From JABFRZ01 sp036376275 (GTDB lineage: Bacteria; Planctomycetota; UBA1135; GCA-002686595), in the NCBI GenBank assembly GCA_036376275.1, contig DASVAP010000140.1, forward strand, positions 1 through 26,837: 26,837 nt of DNA, in the 5' to 3' direction. The notes beneath the pieces are model-generated. The model had not been told where the DNA came from. It did not search any database and saw nothing but the letters and a program-made list of their open reading frames with translations. Each line of letters opens with the position of its first letter. Position 1 is the first letter of the stretch. A program made the translations under genes and the position numbers. Positions 6,443 through 13,496 of this stretch are shown here, in pieces.

Positions 6443-8722
6443 TCAATGCCCCTCGCCGAGCACGACCTCGAGCGTCTCGCCGACGCCGGCGACGAGCTCG
6501 CGCGTGGCGTACGCGTCCTCGTTCGGATCCGGGTCCGCGCTGAACCAGTCGCACTCGAGCCGGAGCCGGCCGATGGGAACCGCGGTCTCGGAGGTCGTCC
6601 CGGCGGCCACGCTCTCGGCCGCGACGCGCACGTCGCCGGAGAACAGCTCGTACATGAGCTCGCCGCTCTTCCCGGCATACTTGACGCGCAGCGTCGCGCC
6701 GGGAACGAGCGTCAGCTCGACCTCGCTGGACCCGCCTGCGACGACCACGACGTCTCGTACGATCGCGGTCCGCCCTCCGCTCGCGCGGGCGGCGAGGCAG
6801 TAGGTGCCGGGCTCGAGCCCATCGAAGCGGAAGGCGCCGTCCCTGGCGTGGTTCGCCCACCAGCTCGGATCCGGGTCGCCGCAGCGTCCGAGCAGGAGGC
6901 GGGCTGGAGTCTCCTCCCCGCGCGCTCCGTCGCGGACCGTGCCCTTCAACGTGCCCCCGGCCTTCATCACCAGCACGATGTCCCGGGCGCCCGCCTCGGC
7001 CACGAGCCTGTCGGGGCTCGCGCCGCCTCCCCCGCGCGCCCACAGGCCGTAGCGTCCGGGCACGAGCGGCCCGAGCGCGAACGAGCCGTCCTCCTCGGTG
7101 TCCGGCACATGGAAGCTGACCCCAGCTTCCATGTTGAAACCGGAGATGCTGACACCGCGTGCCGGTTCCCCCGCGGGATCGAGCACGCGCCCCTCGATGT
7201 AGAGCCCGCGATGCGCGCGCAGCAGGACCTGCTCCGTGGGCGAACCCTCCGGGATCTCCACCACGAGCGCGACCGGCGCCAGCGCCTGCGGGTCACGGCC
7301 CTCCCACTCGCTCCGGACGGCCGCGGGACCAATGCACCAGCGGCCGGGACCCACGTCGTCGAAGGCGAAGCGGCCGGCCTCGTCCGTCGTGGACTCCGCG
7401 ACCGATCGGGCACTGTACTTCGAGAAGACGCATGGAACGTCGTGCGCCGCGCGCTGCAGCCAGACCGCATGCCCCGCGACGGGCGCGTCGTGCTCGTCCA
7501 CGAGCGTGCCCGCGAGCCGACAGCCGCTGCCCAGGCTCCACTCGACCTCGCGCTGCTCCCCGGGCTCGAGCACGAGGTCGGGCAGGTCCTTCTTCACCAC
7601 CTCGCCCGCGCGCAGGATCTCGACGTGCAGCGGCACGCCGGCCGGCAGCTCCGCCAGCGTGCACGTTCCCTCCGCATTCAGCGGGCCTCTCCACTCCTGC
7701 CAGGAGATCGACGGGTAATAGTACGTCTCGCGGGACTCGGAGCCGGTCAGCCGATGGCCCTCGGTCCACAGGCGCACGCTGCCGTCCGGGAGCGGCCCTC
7801 CGCGGTCCGGTTGGACGCGCGCGCGCAGCGTCGCCGCGCTCGAGAGCAGAACGACCTTCGCGAGCTCGGGCGCATCGTGCTCCTTCCCGACCTGTCCGAG
7901 CACCAGGCCGTAACCCGGCGCCCGCACGCGCAGGTCGCGCACGCTCCAGGAGCGCAGCCACGCGTCGAAGCGGCCCTCCTCGTCGGTGAGCCCTTCCACG
8001 ACGATCGTCTCGAGCACGGCGCGACTCGTCTCCTTCCCGTCCACGCTGGTGGTCCGCGTGCTCGCGCGCAGCAGCTCGACCTGGGCTCCGGCGATCGGCG
8101 CTCGATCCTCGTGCGCGAGGACGCGCACGAAGAAGTGGAGGTCGTTCCCCGTCGGGACCTCGAGCACGAGCTCGCGGCGTTCGCCCCTTGCCAGCGGCTC
8201 GACCTCCACCTCCACGCGCCCGACGTTCTCGTCCGCGCCCCGCGCCGTCAGTCGCAGCTCGACGCCCGCGGGGACCTCGAGCTCGGCGCGGCCCGCGGCG
8301 TCCGTGAGGGGCGACGCGTCGAGGCTCCCGCGCGAGCCCTGCACGTGGCGCGACGAGGACGATCGGGCGTGCTGCAGCCGCACGGACACGCGCACGCTCG
8401 GGAGTGAGTCCCCGCTCCTCTGATCCACGGCGCGGACGAGGAGCAGCGCCGCGCTCTCCGCCTCGTCCACCTGGGCCACCTGGGGCGGCTTCGGCTGCGG
8501 CTCAGATTCGGTCCGCGGGCTCGTCGCGAGCTCGCGTGTCGCTGTCGTGGCCGCTTCGTCGACCCTCGCCGGAAGCGTGAGCTCGGCGGGACCGCGACCA
8601 ACCTGTGCCTCCGGCTCGGTCGCACTCGGACCCGTCTCGATCCGCTCCGGACGCAGCGCCAGCAGCCAGACCGCGAGCAGCGCGACGGCGAGGACCGCGC
8701 CGAGGAGCGTCAGCCGTTTCAT
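6443..8722 (-). CDS. Membrane-anchored protein with carboxypeptidase-regulatory-like (Ig-like) repeats
   Basis: 759 residues. An N-terminal MKRLTLLGAVLAVALLAVWL segment is an uncleaved anchor or signal peptide; the remainder should be outside the cytoplasmic membrane. A Thr/Ser/Pro/Glu-rich linker (about 30-95) is followed by beta-sandwich modules of the carboxypeptidase-regulatory (CarboxypepD_reg) type. The clearest are near residues 430-490 (LAGTLVDEHDAPVAGHAV ... GRFAFDDVGPGRW), 530-590 (IEGRVLDPAGEPARGVSISG ... GSFALGPLVPGRYGLWARG) and 605-660 (LKGTVRDGARG ... GAFRFDGLEPGTYCLAARA). Earlier segments look like more diverged copies. I see no catalytic motif. Such repeat proteins are abundant in planctomycetes and probably have adhesive or structural roles; that is inference. 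AGGAGG lies six nucleotides upstream of the ATG, a strong ribosome binding site. It is divergent from the lipoprotein gene at 8801. Confidence 0.85.
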   Translation of the reverse strand: MKRLTLLGAVLAVALLAVWLLALRPERIETGPSATEPEAQVGRGPAELTLPARVDEAATTATRELATSPRTESEPQPKPPQVAQVDEAESAALLLVRAVDQRSGDSLPSVRVSVRLQHARSSSSRHVQGSRGSLDASPLTDAAGRAELEVPAGVELRLTARGADENVGRVEVEVEPLARGERRELVLEVPTGNDLHFFVRVLAHEDRAPIAGAQVELLRASTRTTSVDGKETSRAVLETIVVEGLTDEEGRFDAWLRSWSVRDLRVRAPGYGLVLGQVGKEHDAPELAKVVLLSSAATLRARVQPDRGGPLPDGSVRLWTEGHRLTGSESRETYYYPSISWQEWRGPLNAEGTCTLAELPAGVPLHVEILRAGEVVKKDLPDLVLEPGEQREVEWSLGSGCRLAGTLVDEHDAPVAGHAVWLQRAAHDVPCVFSKYSARSVAESTTDEAGRFAFDDVGPGRWCIGPAAVRSEWEGRDPQALAPVALVVEIPEGSPTEQVLLRAHRGLYIEGRVLDPAGEPARGVSISGFNMEAGVSFHVPDTEEDGSFALGPLVPGRYGLWARGGGGASPDRLVAEAGARDIVLVMKAGGTLKGTVRDGARGEETPARLLLGRCGDPDPSWWANHARDGAFRFDGLEPGTYCLAARASGGRTAIVRDVVVVAGGSSEVELTLVPGATLRVKYAGKSGELMYELFSGDVRVAAESVAAGTTSETAVPIGRLRLECDWFSADPDPNEDAYATRELVAGVGETLEVVLGEGH

Positions 8723-8800
8723 GTGGAGCCTCCTGCGCCGTCGATCCTACCGCCGTTGGCTCGTGACACGCCCCGGGTCGCGGGGCAGGCTGAGGACCCC

Positions 8801-10951
8801 ATGGAGAGCCTCCAGGCCACCCGCTTCCTCGCCGGCCCGCTCCTCGCCCTGGCGGCCTGCCGCGCGCCGGCCGCGCCGCCACCGCGCGCGGCGGACTGGC
8901 TGATCGATCCGTCGCCGTACCGGGCCGAGCTGCTGCAGGGCGAGCGCGAGCTCGTGCTCACGAACGGTCTGGTGCGGCGCGTGTTCGCGCGCGTGCCCGC
9001 GCTGGCCTGTGTCGCGCTCGACGACCTCGTGACCGGCGCGGCCCACCTGCGGGCGGTGGAGCCGGAGGCGGTGCTCGTGCTGGATGGCGTGCGCGTGAAC
9101 GTGGGCGGCTGGACGGGGCAGCCGGACCGGGCGTACCTGCGCGCGGAGTGGCTGGCGACGATGGAGCCCGACCCGGAGGCCCTGGTGTGCACGGGCATCG
9201 AGGAGCGTCCGGTCGAGGCGCCCTTCGGCTGGAAGCGCGTGCGGCACGCCGAGCAGCGGCCCTGGCCGCCGCCGGGCGTGCGCCTCGTGCTGACCTTCGA
9301 GCCGCCGGCGAGGCGATCGGAGCTGGCCGGCCTCGTCGTGCGCGTGCACCACCAGCTCCTCGACGGGCTGCCGCTCTTCACGAAGTGGATCGAGGTCGAG
9401 AACCGCGGCACGGGTGCGCGCACGCTCGAGCACTTCGAGTCCGAGCGTCTGGCGGTGGTCGAGCCGGCCTCGCTGGTCGAGGCGGCGCCGCGCTGGCCCG
9501 AGCATGCGCTGCACGTCTTCAGCGACTACGCCATGCTGGCGCGCGAGCGCGGCGTCGAGTGGCGCACGGACCCGGACTTCACGACGCAGGTAAACTACCG
9601 GCTCGAGACGCCGTGCCTGGTCGTGGCGCGGCCCGAGCTCGGGCCCGGCGAGGTGCTGGCGCCGGGTACGAGCTTCCGCTCCCACACCGCGCACGTCCTG
9701 GTGCGCGATTCCCTCGAGCGCGAGCGCGCCTCGCTGGCCCTGCGGCGCGCCTGGCGCACGCTCGCGCCGTGGGTCACCGAGAACCCGCTGATCTTCCACG
9801 CGCGCTCGGCCGCGCCGGAGGACGTGCGCGGCGCGATCGAGCAGGCGGCCGAGGCGGGCTTCGAGCTCGTGATCCTGTCCTTCGGCAGCGGCTTCGACTT
9901 CGAGAGCCGCGATCCGGAGTACGCCGCGACGATGCGCGCGCTGGTCGAGCACGCTCATGCCCGCGGAGTCGAGCTGGGCGGCTACACGCTGCTCGCCTCG
10001 CGACGCATCTCCGACGAGCACGACGTGATCGATCCCGAGACCGGCACGGGCGGGCACGCCGCCTACGGCCACTCGCCCTGCCTCGAGTCGGCCTGGGGCC
10101 AGGAGTACTTCGCGCAGCTCGAGCGCTTCCGCGCGGCGACGGGCCTCGACGCGATCGAGCACGACGGCAACTACCCGGGCGACGTGTGCGCCTCGACCCG
10201 CCACCCCGGGCACGCGGGCCTCGTCGACTCGCAGTGGAAGCAGTGGCGGCGCATCAGCGCCTTCTACGCGCGCTGCCGCGCCGAGGGCGTGTACCTCAAC
10301 GTGCCCGACAACTACTGGCTCTCCGGCTCGAGCAAGACCGGCATGGGCTACCGCGAGACGAACTGGTCCCTGCCCCGGGCCGAGCAGCTCGTGCACGCGC
10401 GCCAGCACATCTTCGACGGCACCTGGGACAAGACGCCGACGATGGGCTGGATGTTCGTGCCGCTCTCCGAGTACCAGGGCGGCGGGGCCGCGGCGACGAT
10501 CGAGCCGCTGGCGCAGCACCTCGACACCTACGCGGCCTTCCTGCAGCTCAACCTGGGTGCCGGCGTGCAGGCCTGCTGGCGCGGGCCGCGGCTCTTCGAT
10601 TCGCCCGCGACGCTGGCCCTCGTGCGCGAGTGGGTCGGCTGGTTCAAGGCCCGGCGCGCGATCCTCGAGTCCGACGTGATCCACCTGCGCCGCGCGGACG
10701 GCCGCGACTGGGACGGGCTCCTGCACGTGAACCCGACCCTCGACACGCAGGGCCTGGCCGTGCTCTTCAACCCGCTGGCCGAGCCCCTCGCGCGGCGCAT
10801 CCGCCTGCCGCTCTACTACACCGGCCTGACGGACCGCGTGCGCGTGCGCATCGGGACGGGGCCCGAGCGCGAGGCGCGCCTCGACCGCGAGTACGGGCTC
10901 ACCCTGGAGCTCGTTCTGCCGCCGGGGATGAGCTGGATCGAGCTGCGCTGA
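8801..10951 (+). CDS. Putative lipoprotein, alpha-galactosidase-like (GH36/GH27-type barrel)
   Basis: 716 residues starting at ATG 8801, with GAGG five nucleotides upstream. The N-terminus ends in a lipobox, L17-A18-A19-C20, so I predict a lipid-anchored envelope protein. Residues about 30-330 form a beta-rich region (NGLVRRVF, then WIEVENRGTGARTLEHFESE) like the N-terminal super-sandwich of GH36 enzymes. From about residue 340 a barrel-like region follows: AGFELVILSFGSGFD, ARGVELGGYTLLASRR, then GLDAIEHDGNYPGD, where D455 is placed like the catalytic nucleophile of GH36/GH27. MGYRETNWSLPRAEQ and WMFVPLSEYQGGG are further conserved-looking strand ends. The C-terminal ~100 residues resemble the small beta domain that closes such enzymes. 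Family and substrate are inferred from layout and short motifs; it could be a retaining glycosidase on plant, algal or host glycans, or an inactive relative. No transporter or sugar-catabolic genes flank it. Confidence 0.8.
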   Translation: MESLQATRFLAGPLLALAACRAPAAPPPRAADWLIDPSPYRAELLQGERELVLTNGLVRRVFARVPALACVALDDLVTGAAHLRAVEPEAVLVLDGVRVNVGGWTGQPDRAYLRAEWLATMEPDPEALVCTGIEERPVEAPFGWKRVRHAEQRPWPPPGVRLVLTFEPPARRSELAGLVVRVHHQLLDGLPLFTKWIEVENRGTGARTLEHFESERLAVVEPASLVEAAPRWPEHALHVFSDYAMLARERGVEWRTDPDFTTQVNYRLETPCLVVARPELGPGEVLAPGTSFRSHTAHVLVRDSLERERASLALRRAWRTLAPWVTENPLIFHARSAAPEDVRGAIEQAAEAGFELVILSFGSGFDFESRDPEYAATMRALVEHAHARGVELGGYTLLASRRISDEHDVIDPETGTGGHAAYGHSPCLESAWGQEYFAQLERFRAATGLDAIEHDGNYPGDVCASTRHPGHAGLVDSQWKQWRRISAFYARCRAEGVYLNVPDNYWLSGSSKTGMGYRETNWSLPRAEQLVHARQHIFDGTWDKTPTMGWMFVPLSEYQGGGAAATIEPLAQHLDTYAAFLQLNLGAGVQACWRGPRLFDSPATLALVREWVGWFKARRAILESDVIHLRRADGRDWDGLLHVNPTLDTQGLAVLFNPLAEPLARRIRLPLYYTGLTDRVRVRIGTGPEREARLDREYGLTLELVLPPGMSWIELR

Positions 10952-10970
10952 GGCCCGTCCCCTGTGCGGC

Positions 10971-11537
10971 TCAGGCCGCGTGGGTGTCGATCCCGAGCCG
11001 CGCGCAGAGCGCGCGCACGCGCTCGAAGACCTGCTTCAGGTGCTGCGGACCCTCGCGCTCGAGCGCGACGAACCCGCGCATGACCTGCTCGTCGTCCTCG
11101 GCCGTCAGGAGCGCCTCGGCGTGCGGCAGCAGGACCTGGTTCTCGTGCAGGACGTGGGCCCGGTGGAGCTCGACGTAGCGTCGCGCCTCGCGCTGGAAGT
11201 CCAGGAGGGAAGGGGTCTGGCCGTAGACGGCGCCCAGCAGCGCCTGGTTCATGCGCGTCAGCGAGCGGCGCTCTTCCTCGTGCTCGCCGCACAGGCGTCC
11301 GATGGCGACGCGCTCGGCCACGTCGCGCGCGCGCGCCAGGAGGCGCGGGAAGAGGTAGCGCTCCTCGCGCTCCTGGTGCAACCCGTCGGCGAAGTGGGTG
11401 AACAGCGCCAGGAGCTCGGCGGCGCAGGCGGCGTCGAGCCGGGCCTCGCGCTCGGCCTGCAGGGCGACGCGCTCCAGGCACTGCAGCATGCGCAGGATCC
11501 AGCGGTGCTCCTCGCGCAGGACGTCGGTGGTCCACAT
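10971..11537 (-). CDS. Hemerythrin-like (HHE) domain protein
   Basis: 188 residues forming a probable four-helix bundle. Metal-ligand candidates follow the HHE pattern: H11 in REEHRWIL, H48 and the H54/E58 region in FTHFADGLHQEREE, H86 in CGEHEEER, and H125, H128, H131 with H139 in the ELHRAHVLHEN and LLPHAE motifs. HHE proteins bind a di-iron (or haem) centre and sense or detoxify oxygen, NO or peroxide in the cytoplasm. There is no fused signalling domain, so it is a stand-alone bundle. Its stop codon lies 19 bp from the convergent lipoprotein gene; its start lies 214 bp from the divergent argR. I find no clear Shine-Dalgarno. The substrate or ligand is not predictable from sequence. Confidence 0.85.
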   Translation of the reverse strand: MWTTDVLREEHRWILRMLQCLERVALQAEREARLDAACAAELLALFTHFADGLHQEREERYLFPRLLARARDVAERVAIGRLCGEHEEERRSLTRMNQALLGAVYGQTPSLLDFQREARRYVELHRAHVLHENQVLLPHAEALLTAEDDEQVMRGFVALEREGPQHLKQVFERVRALCARLGIDTHAA

Positions 11538-11699
11538 GGCGTGGGTGCGGGGCGCGCCCGCCCTCCTCCCAAGCCTATGGGCCCCCCGTGGCCGCGGACG
11601 TGGGCCGAAGTGCGCAGCCCGGCCGCGCCGGGGGCGGACCCGGGCCGCTCCGGGCGGGCCGCCAGCTTCGATGGGTATGCGTTCGAGCCCCGGCTATGC

Positions 11700-11713
11700 G
11701 GAATAAATATGAC
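11700..11713 (+). promoter_or_regulatory. ARG-box-like site upstream of argR
   Basis: GGAATAAATATGAC matches the 14-nt core of the E. coli ARG box (TGAAT-wwww-ATTCA) at 10 of 14 positions: the left arm and AT centre are good and the right arm is degenerate. It is the most AT-rich spot in the neighbourhood and lies about 40 bp upstream of argR. A direct repeat TATGCG occurs at 11676-11681 and 11695-11700. ArgR operators usually overlap promoters of arg operons, so autoregulation of this operon is plausible. Confidence 0.4.
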
Positions 11714-11717
11714 GTGA

Positions 11718-11745
11718 TTGCCCGCCGTGACTTTGGTTCTATTCT
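11718..11745 (+). promoter_or_regulatory. Putative sigma-70-type promoter of the arg operon
   Basis: TTGCCC (11718-11723) and TATTCT (11740-11745) are separated by 16 bp. The end of the -10 element is six bases from the argR ATG at 11752, so transcription would begin at or next to the start codon. No Shine-Dalgarno precedes that ATG, which fits a leaderless mRNA. This is a by-eye match. Confidence 0.35.
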
Positions 11746-11751
11746 TTCGCG

Positions 11752-12183
11752 ATGTCCGCCTCCGAGGCTCGCCGGGCCGCCATCCGGCGCCTGGTGCTCG
11801 AGAACGCCCTGCGCAGCCAGGGCGAGCTGCGCGCGCGGCTGAAGGCGGCCGGCTTCCGGGCCTCGCAGCCGGTGCTGTCGCGCGACCTGCGCCTGCTGCG
11901 CGTGGCCAAGGAGGCCGGCGTCTACCGCCTGCTCGAGCCCGAGCGCGTGACGCCGCTCTCGGCCCTGAGGAGCCTGCTGCGCTCCTGCGAGCCGGCGCGC
12001 GAGCTGCTGCTGCTGCGCTGCGAGCCGGGCGCCGCCAGCGCCGTCGCGCGCGCGCTCGAGGCCGAGGAGATCGAGGGCGCCGTCGGCACCGTGGCCGGCG
12101 ACGACACGGTGCTGGTCGCGCTCGACTCGAAGGCGGCGGCACAAAGGGTGAAGAAACGGGTGACCCAGCTCGTATCCAGCTGA
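11752..12183 (+). CDS. argR: Arginine repressor ArgR
   Basis: 143 residues, close to the ~150 of the family. The N-terminal half is the ArgR winged helix: RRAAIRRLVLEN, SQGELRARLKAAGF, then QPVLSRDLRLLRVAKE, which matches the usual Q-x-T-L-S-R-D-L recognition-helix pattern except that Thr is replaced by Val. The C-terminal half is the hexamerisation and arginine-binding domain, LLLRCEPGAASAVARALE followed by the diagnostic GTVAGDDTVLVAL, whose Asp pair binds arginine. It should repress the downstream biosynthetic genes, and possibly itself, when arginine is plentiful. It is the first gene of the operon, four nucleotides before argG. The ATG at 11752 has no ribosome binding site upstream and may be the 5' end of the transcript. 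Confidence 0.9.
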   Translation: MSASEARRAAIRRLVLENALRSQGELRARLKAAGFRASQPVLSRDLRLLRVAKEAGVYRLLEPERVTPLSALRSLLRSCEPARELLLLRCEPGAASAVARALEAEEIEGAVGTVAGDDTVLVALDSKAAAQRVKKRVTQLVSS

Positions 12184-12187
12184 TTCC

Positions 12188-13390
12188 ATGAACGTCCTCC
12201 TCGCCTACTCCGGCGGTCTCGACACTTCCTTCCTGGTCGCCTGGCTCGCGCGCGAGCAGGGGCACGCCGTCACGACGCTCGCCATCGACTGCGGCGGCTG
12301 GAGCGCGGAGGAGCGCGCCGAGCTCGAGCGCCGGGCGCTGGCGACCGGCGCGCGGGCGCACCTCTTCGTCGACGCGCGCGAGGAGCTCTACGCCCGTGTC
12401 CTGAAGTGGCTGATCGCCGGCAACGTGCGCCGCGGCGAGGTCTACCCGCTCTCCGTCGGGGCCGAGCGCGGCCTGCAGGCCGAGATCCTGGCGCGCGAGG
12501 CCCTGGCGCGCGGCTTCGACGCCGTGGCCCACGGCTGCACGGCCGCCGGCAACGACCAGGTGCGCTTCGAGGCGGCCCTGGCGACGCTGGCGCCGGAGCT
12601 GGTGGTCCTCGCGCCCGTGCGCGAGCTGGGCTGGTCGCGCGACGAGCAGCGCGCCTACCTCGAGCGCCTGGGCCTGGCCCTGCCGCCGTCCGGCGGGCGC
12701 TACTCGGTCAACGCCGGCCTGTGGGGGCTGACGATCGGCGGGCGCGAGCTGCTGACGAGCTGGGAGGCGCTGCCGGAGGAGGCCTGGTGCTGGACGAAGG
12801 GCGCGGCCGGCGAGGGCAGCTTCGTGGTCGGCTTCGAGCGCGGCGAGCCGGTCGCGCTGGACGGCGAGGCGCTCGCGCCGGTGGCCCTGATCGAGCGGCT
12901 CAACCAGCAGGCGGGTGCTCTCGGCGTCGGGCGCGGCTACCACCTCGGCGACACCGTGCTCGGCATCAAGGGCCGCGTGGCCTTCGAGGCGCCGGCGGCC
13001 GAGGTGCTGCTGGCGGCGCACCGCGAGCTCGAGAAGCTGGTGCTGACCGAGGAGCAGCGCACCGCCAAGGACCAGCTTGGCGACCAGTACGGCCGCCGGC
13101 TGCACCAGGGCCTGTTCCACGACCCGTTCCAGCGCGACGTCGAGGCCCTGCTGGCCTCGTCGCAGGAGCGCGTCACCGGCCGCGCGCGCGTGCGCGTGCG
13201 CGGCGGGGCGGCGCTGGTCGAGGGCGTCGAGTCGCCCTTCAGCCTGATGAGCGCGTCGGATGCGAAGTACGGCGAGCGCGCCGCCGCGGGTACCGACCCG
13301 CGCGCGGCGCTGGGCTACGCGCGGATCCTGGCGGAGCCGGCGCGGCTGCACCGGAAAGCCGGTTCCTCCGCTACCGGGACCCGCTCCTGA
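12188..13390 (+). CDS. argG: Argininosuccinate synthase (Bacteroidetes-type)
   Basis: 400 residues. It joins citrulline and aspartate using ATP to give argininosuccinate. The N-terminal PP-loop S8-G-G-L-D-T-S14 binds ATP. IAGNVRRGEVYPLSVGAER replaces the YPLxTxLxRP motif of common ArgG proteins; HGCTAAGNDQVRFE is the citrulline/aspartate region; SVNAGLWGLTIGG and LMSASDAKYGE complete the family pattern. The GNV-x(5)-YP-x-SV-x-x-ER motif and the spacing match, from memory, the divergent ArgG branch seen in Bacteroidetes. The end (HRKAGSSATGTRS) is probably disordered. It starts four nucleotides after argR; no Shine-Dalgarno is obvious, so it is probably translationally coupled. An acylated-citrulline substrate is not excluded if the transcarbamylase is the acyl-ornithine type. 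Confidence 0.95.
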   Translation: MNVLLAYSGGLDTSFLVAWLAREQGHAVTTLAIDCGGWSAEERAELERRALATGARAHLFVDAREELYARVLKWLIAGNVRRGEVYPLSVGAERGLQAEILAREALARGFDAVAHGCTAAGNDQVRFEAALATLAPELVVLAPVRELGWSRDEQRAYLERLGLALPPSGGRYSVNAGLWGLTIGGRELLTSWEALPEEAWCWTKGAAGEGSFVVGFERGEPVALDGEALAPVALIERLNQQAGALGVGRGYHLGDTVLGIKGRVAFEAPAAEVLLAAHRELEKLVLTEEQRTAKDQLGDQYGRRLHQGLFHDPFQRDVEALLASSQERVTGRARVRVRGGAALVEGVESPFSLMSASDAKYGERAAAGTDPRAALGYARILAEPARLHRKAGSSATGTRS

Positions 13391-13400
13391 GCGTCACCGA

Positions 13401-13428
13401 ACCCACCCACCTCCCCCCACCCACCCAT
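13401..13428 (+). other. G-free C-run tract after argG (template-strand G-quadruplex motif)
   Basis: 28 consecutive bases without a G in this ~73% GC genome. There are five C-runs of three or more (13402-13404, 13406-13408, 13413-13418, 13420-13422, 13424-13426) separated by one to four bases. The opposite strand therefore has five G-runs with short loops, a strong quadruplex motif on the template for the operon. In the RNA the stretch is C-rich and unstructured, as expected of a Rho-loading site. It lies in the only sizeable gap of the operon. Confidence 0.5.
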
Positions 13429-13496
13429 GGGGAGCGCGCACGAAGGGCCCCCGGGCACCGTTCGTGTACGCCGAATCCCGGAACGTGGAGAACCCA

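Noticed and set aside
8747..10726. A minus-strand open frame of about 659 codons opposite the glycosidase-like lipoprotein
   Set aside because: Composition is low-complexity (Arg, Gly, Leu, Val, Gln, His) with no motif; the plus-strand frame has a lipobox and ribosome site.
13260..13496. N-terminal extension of the P-loop protein into argG
   Set aside because: The extension would overlap argG by 131 bp and has no protein-like content; TTG at 13497 has a well-placed GGAG.
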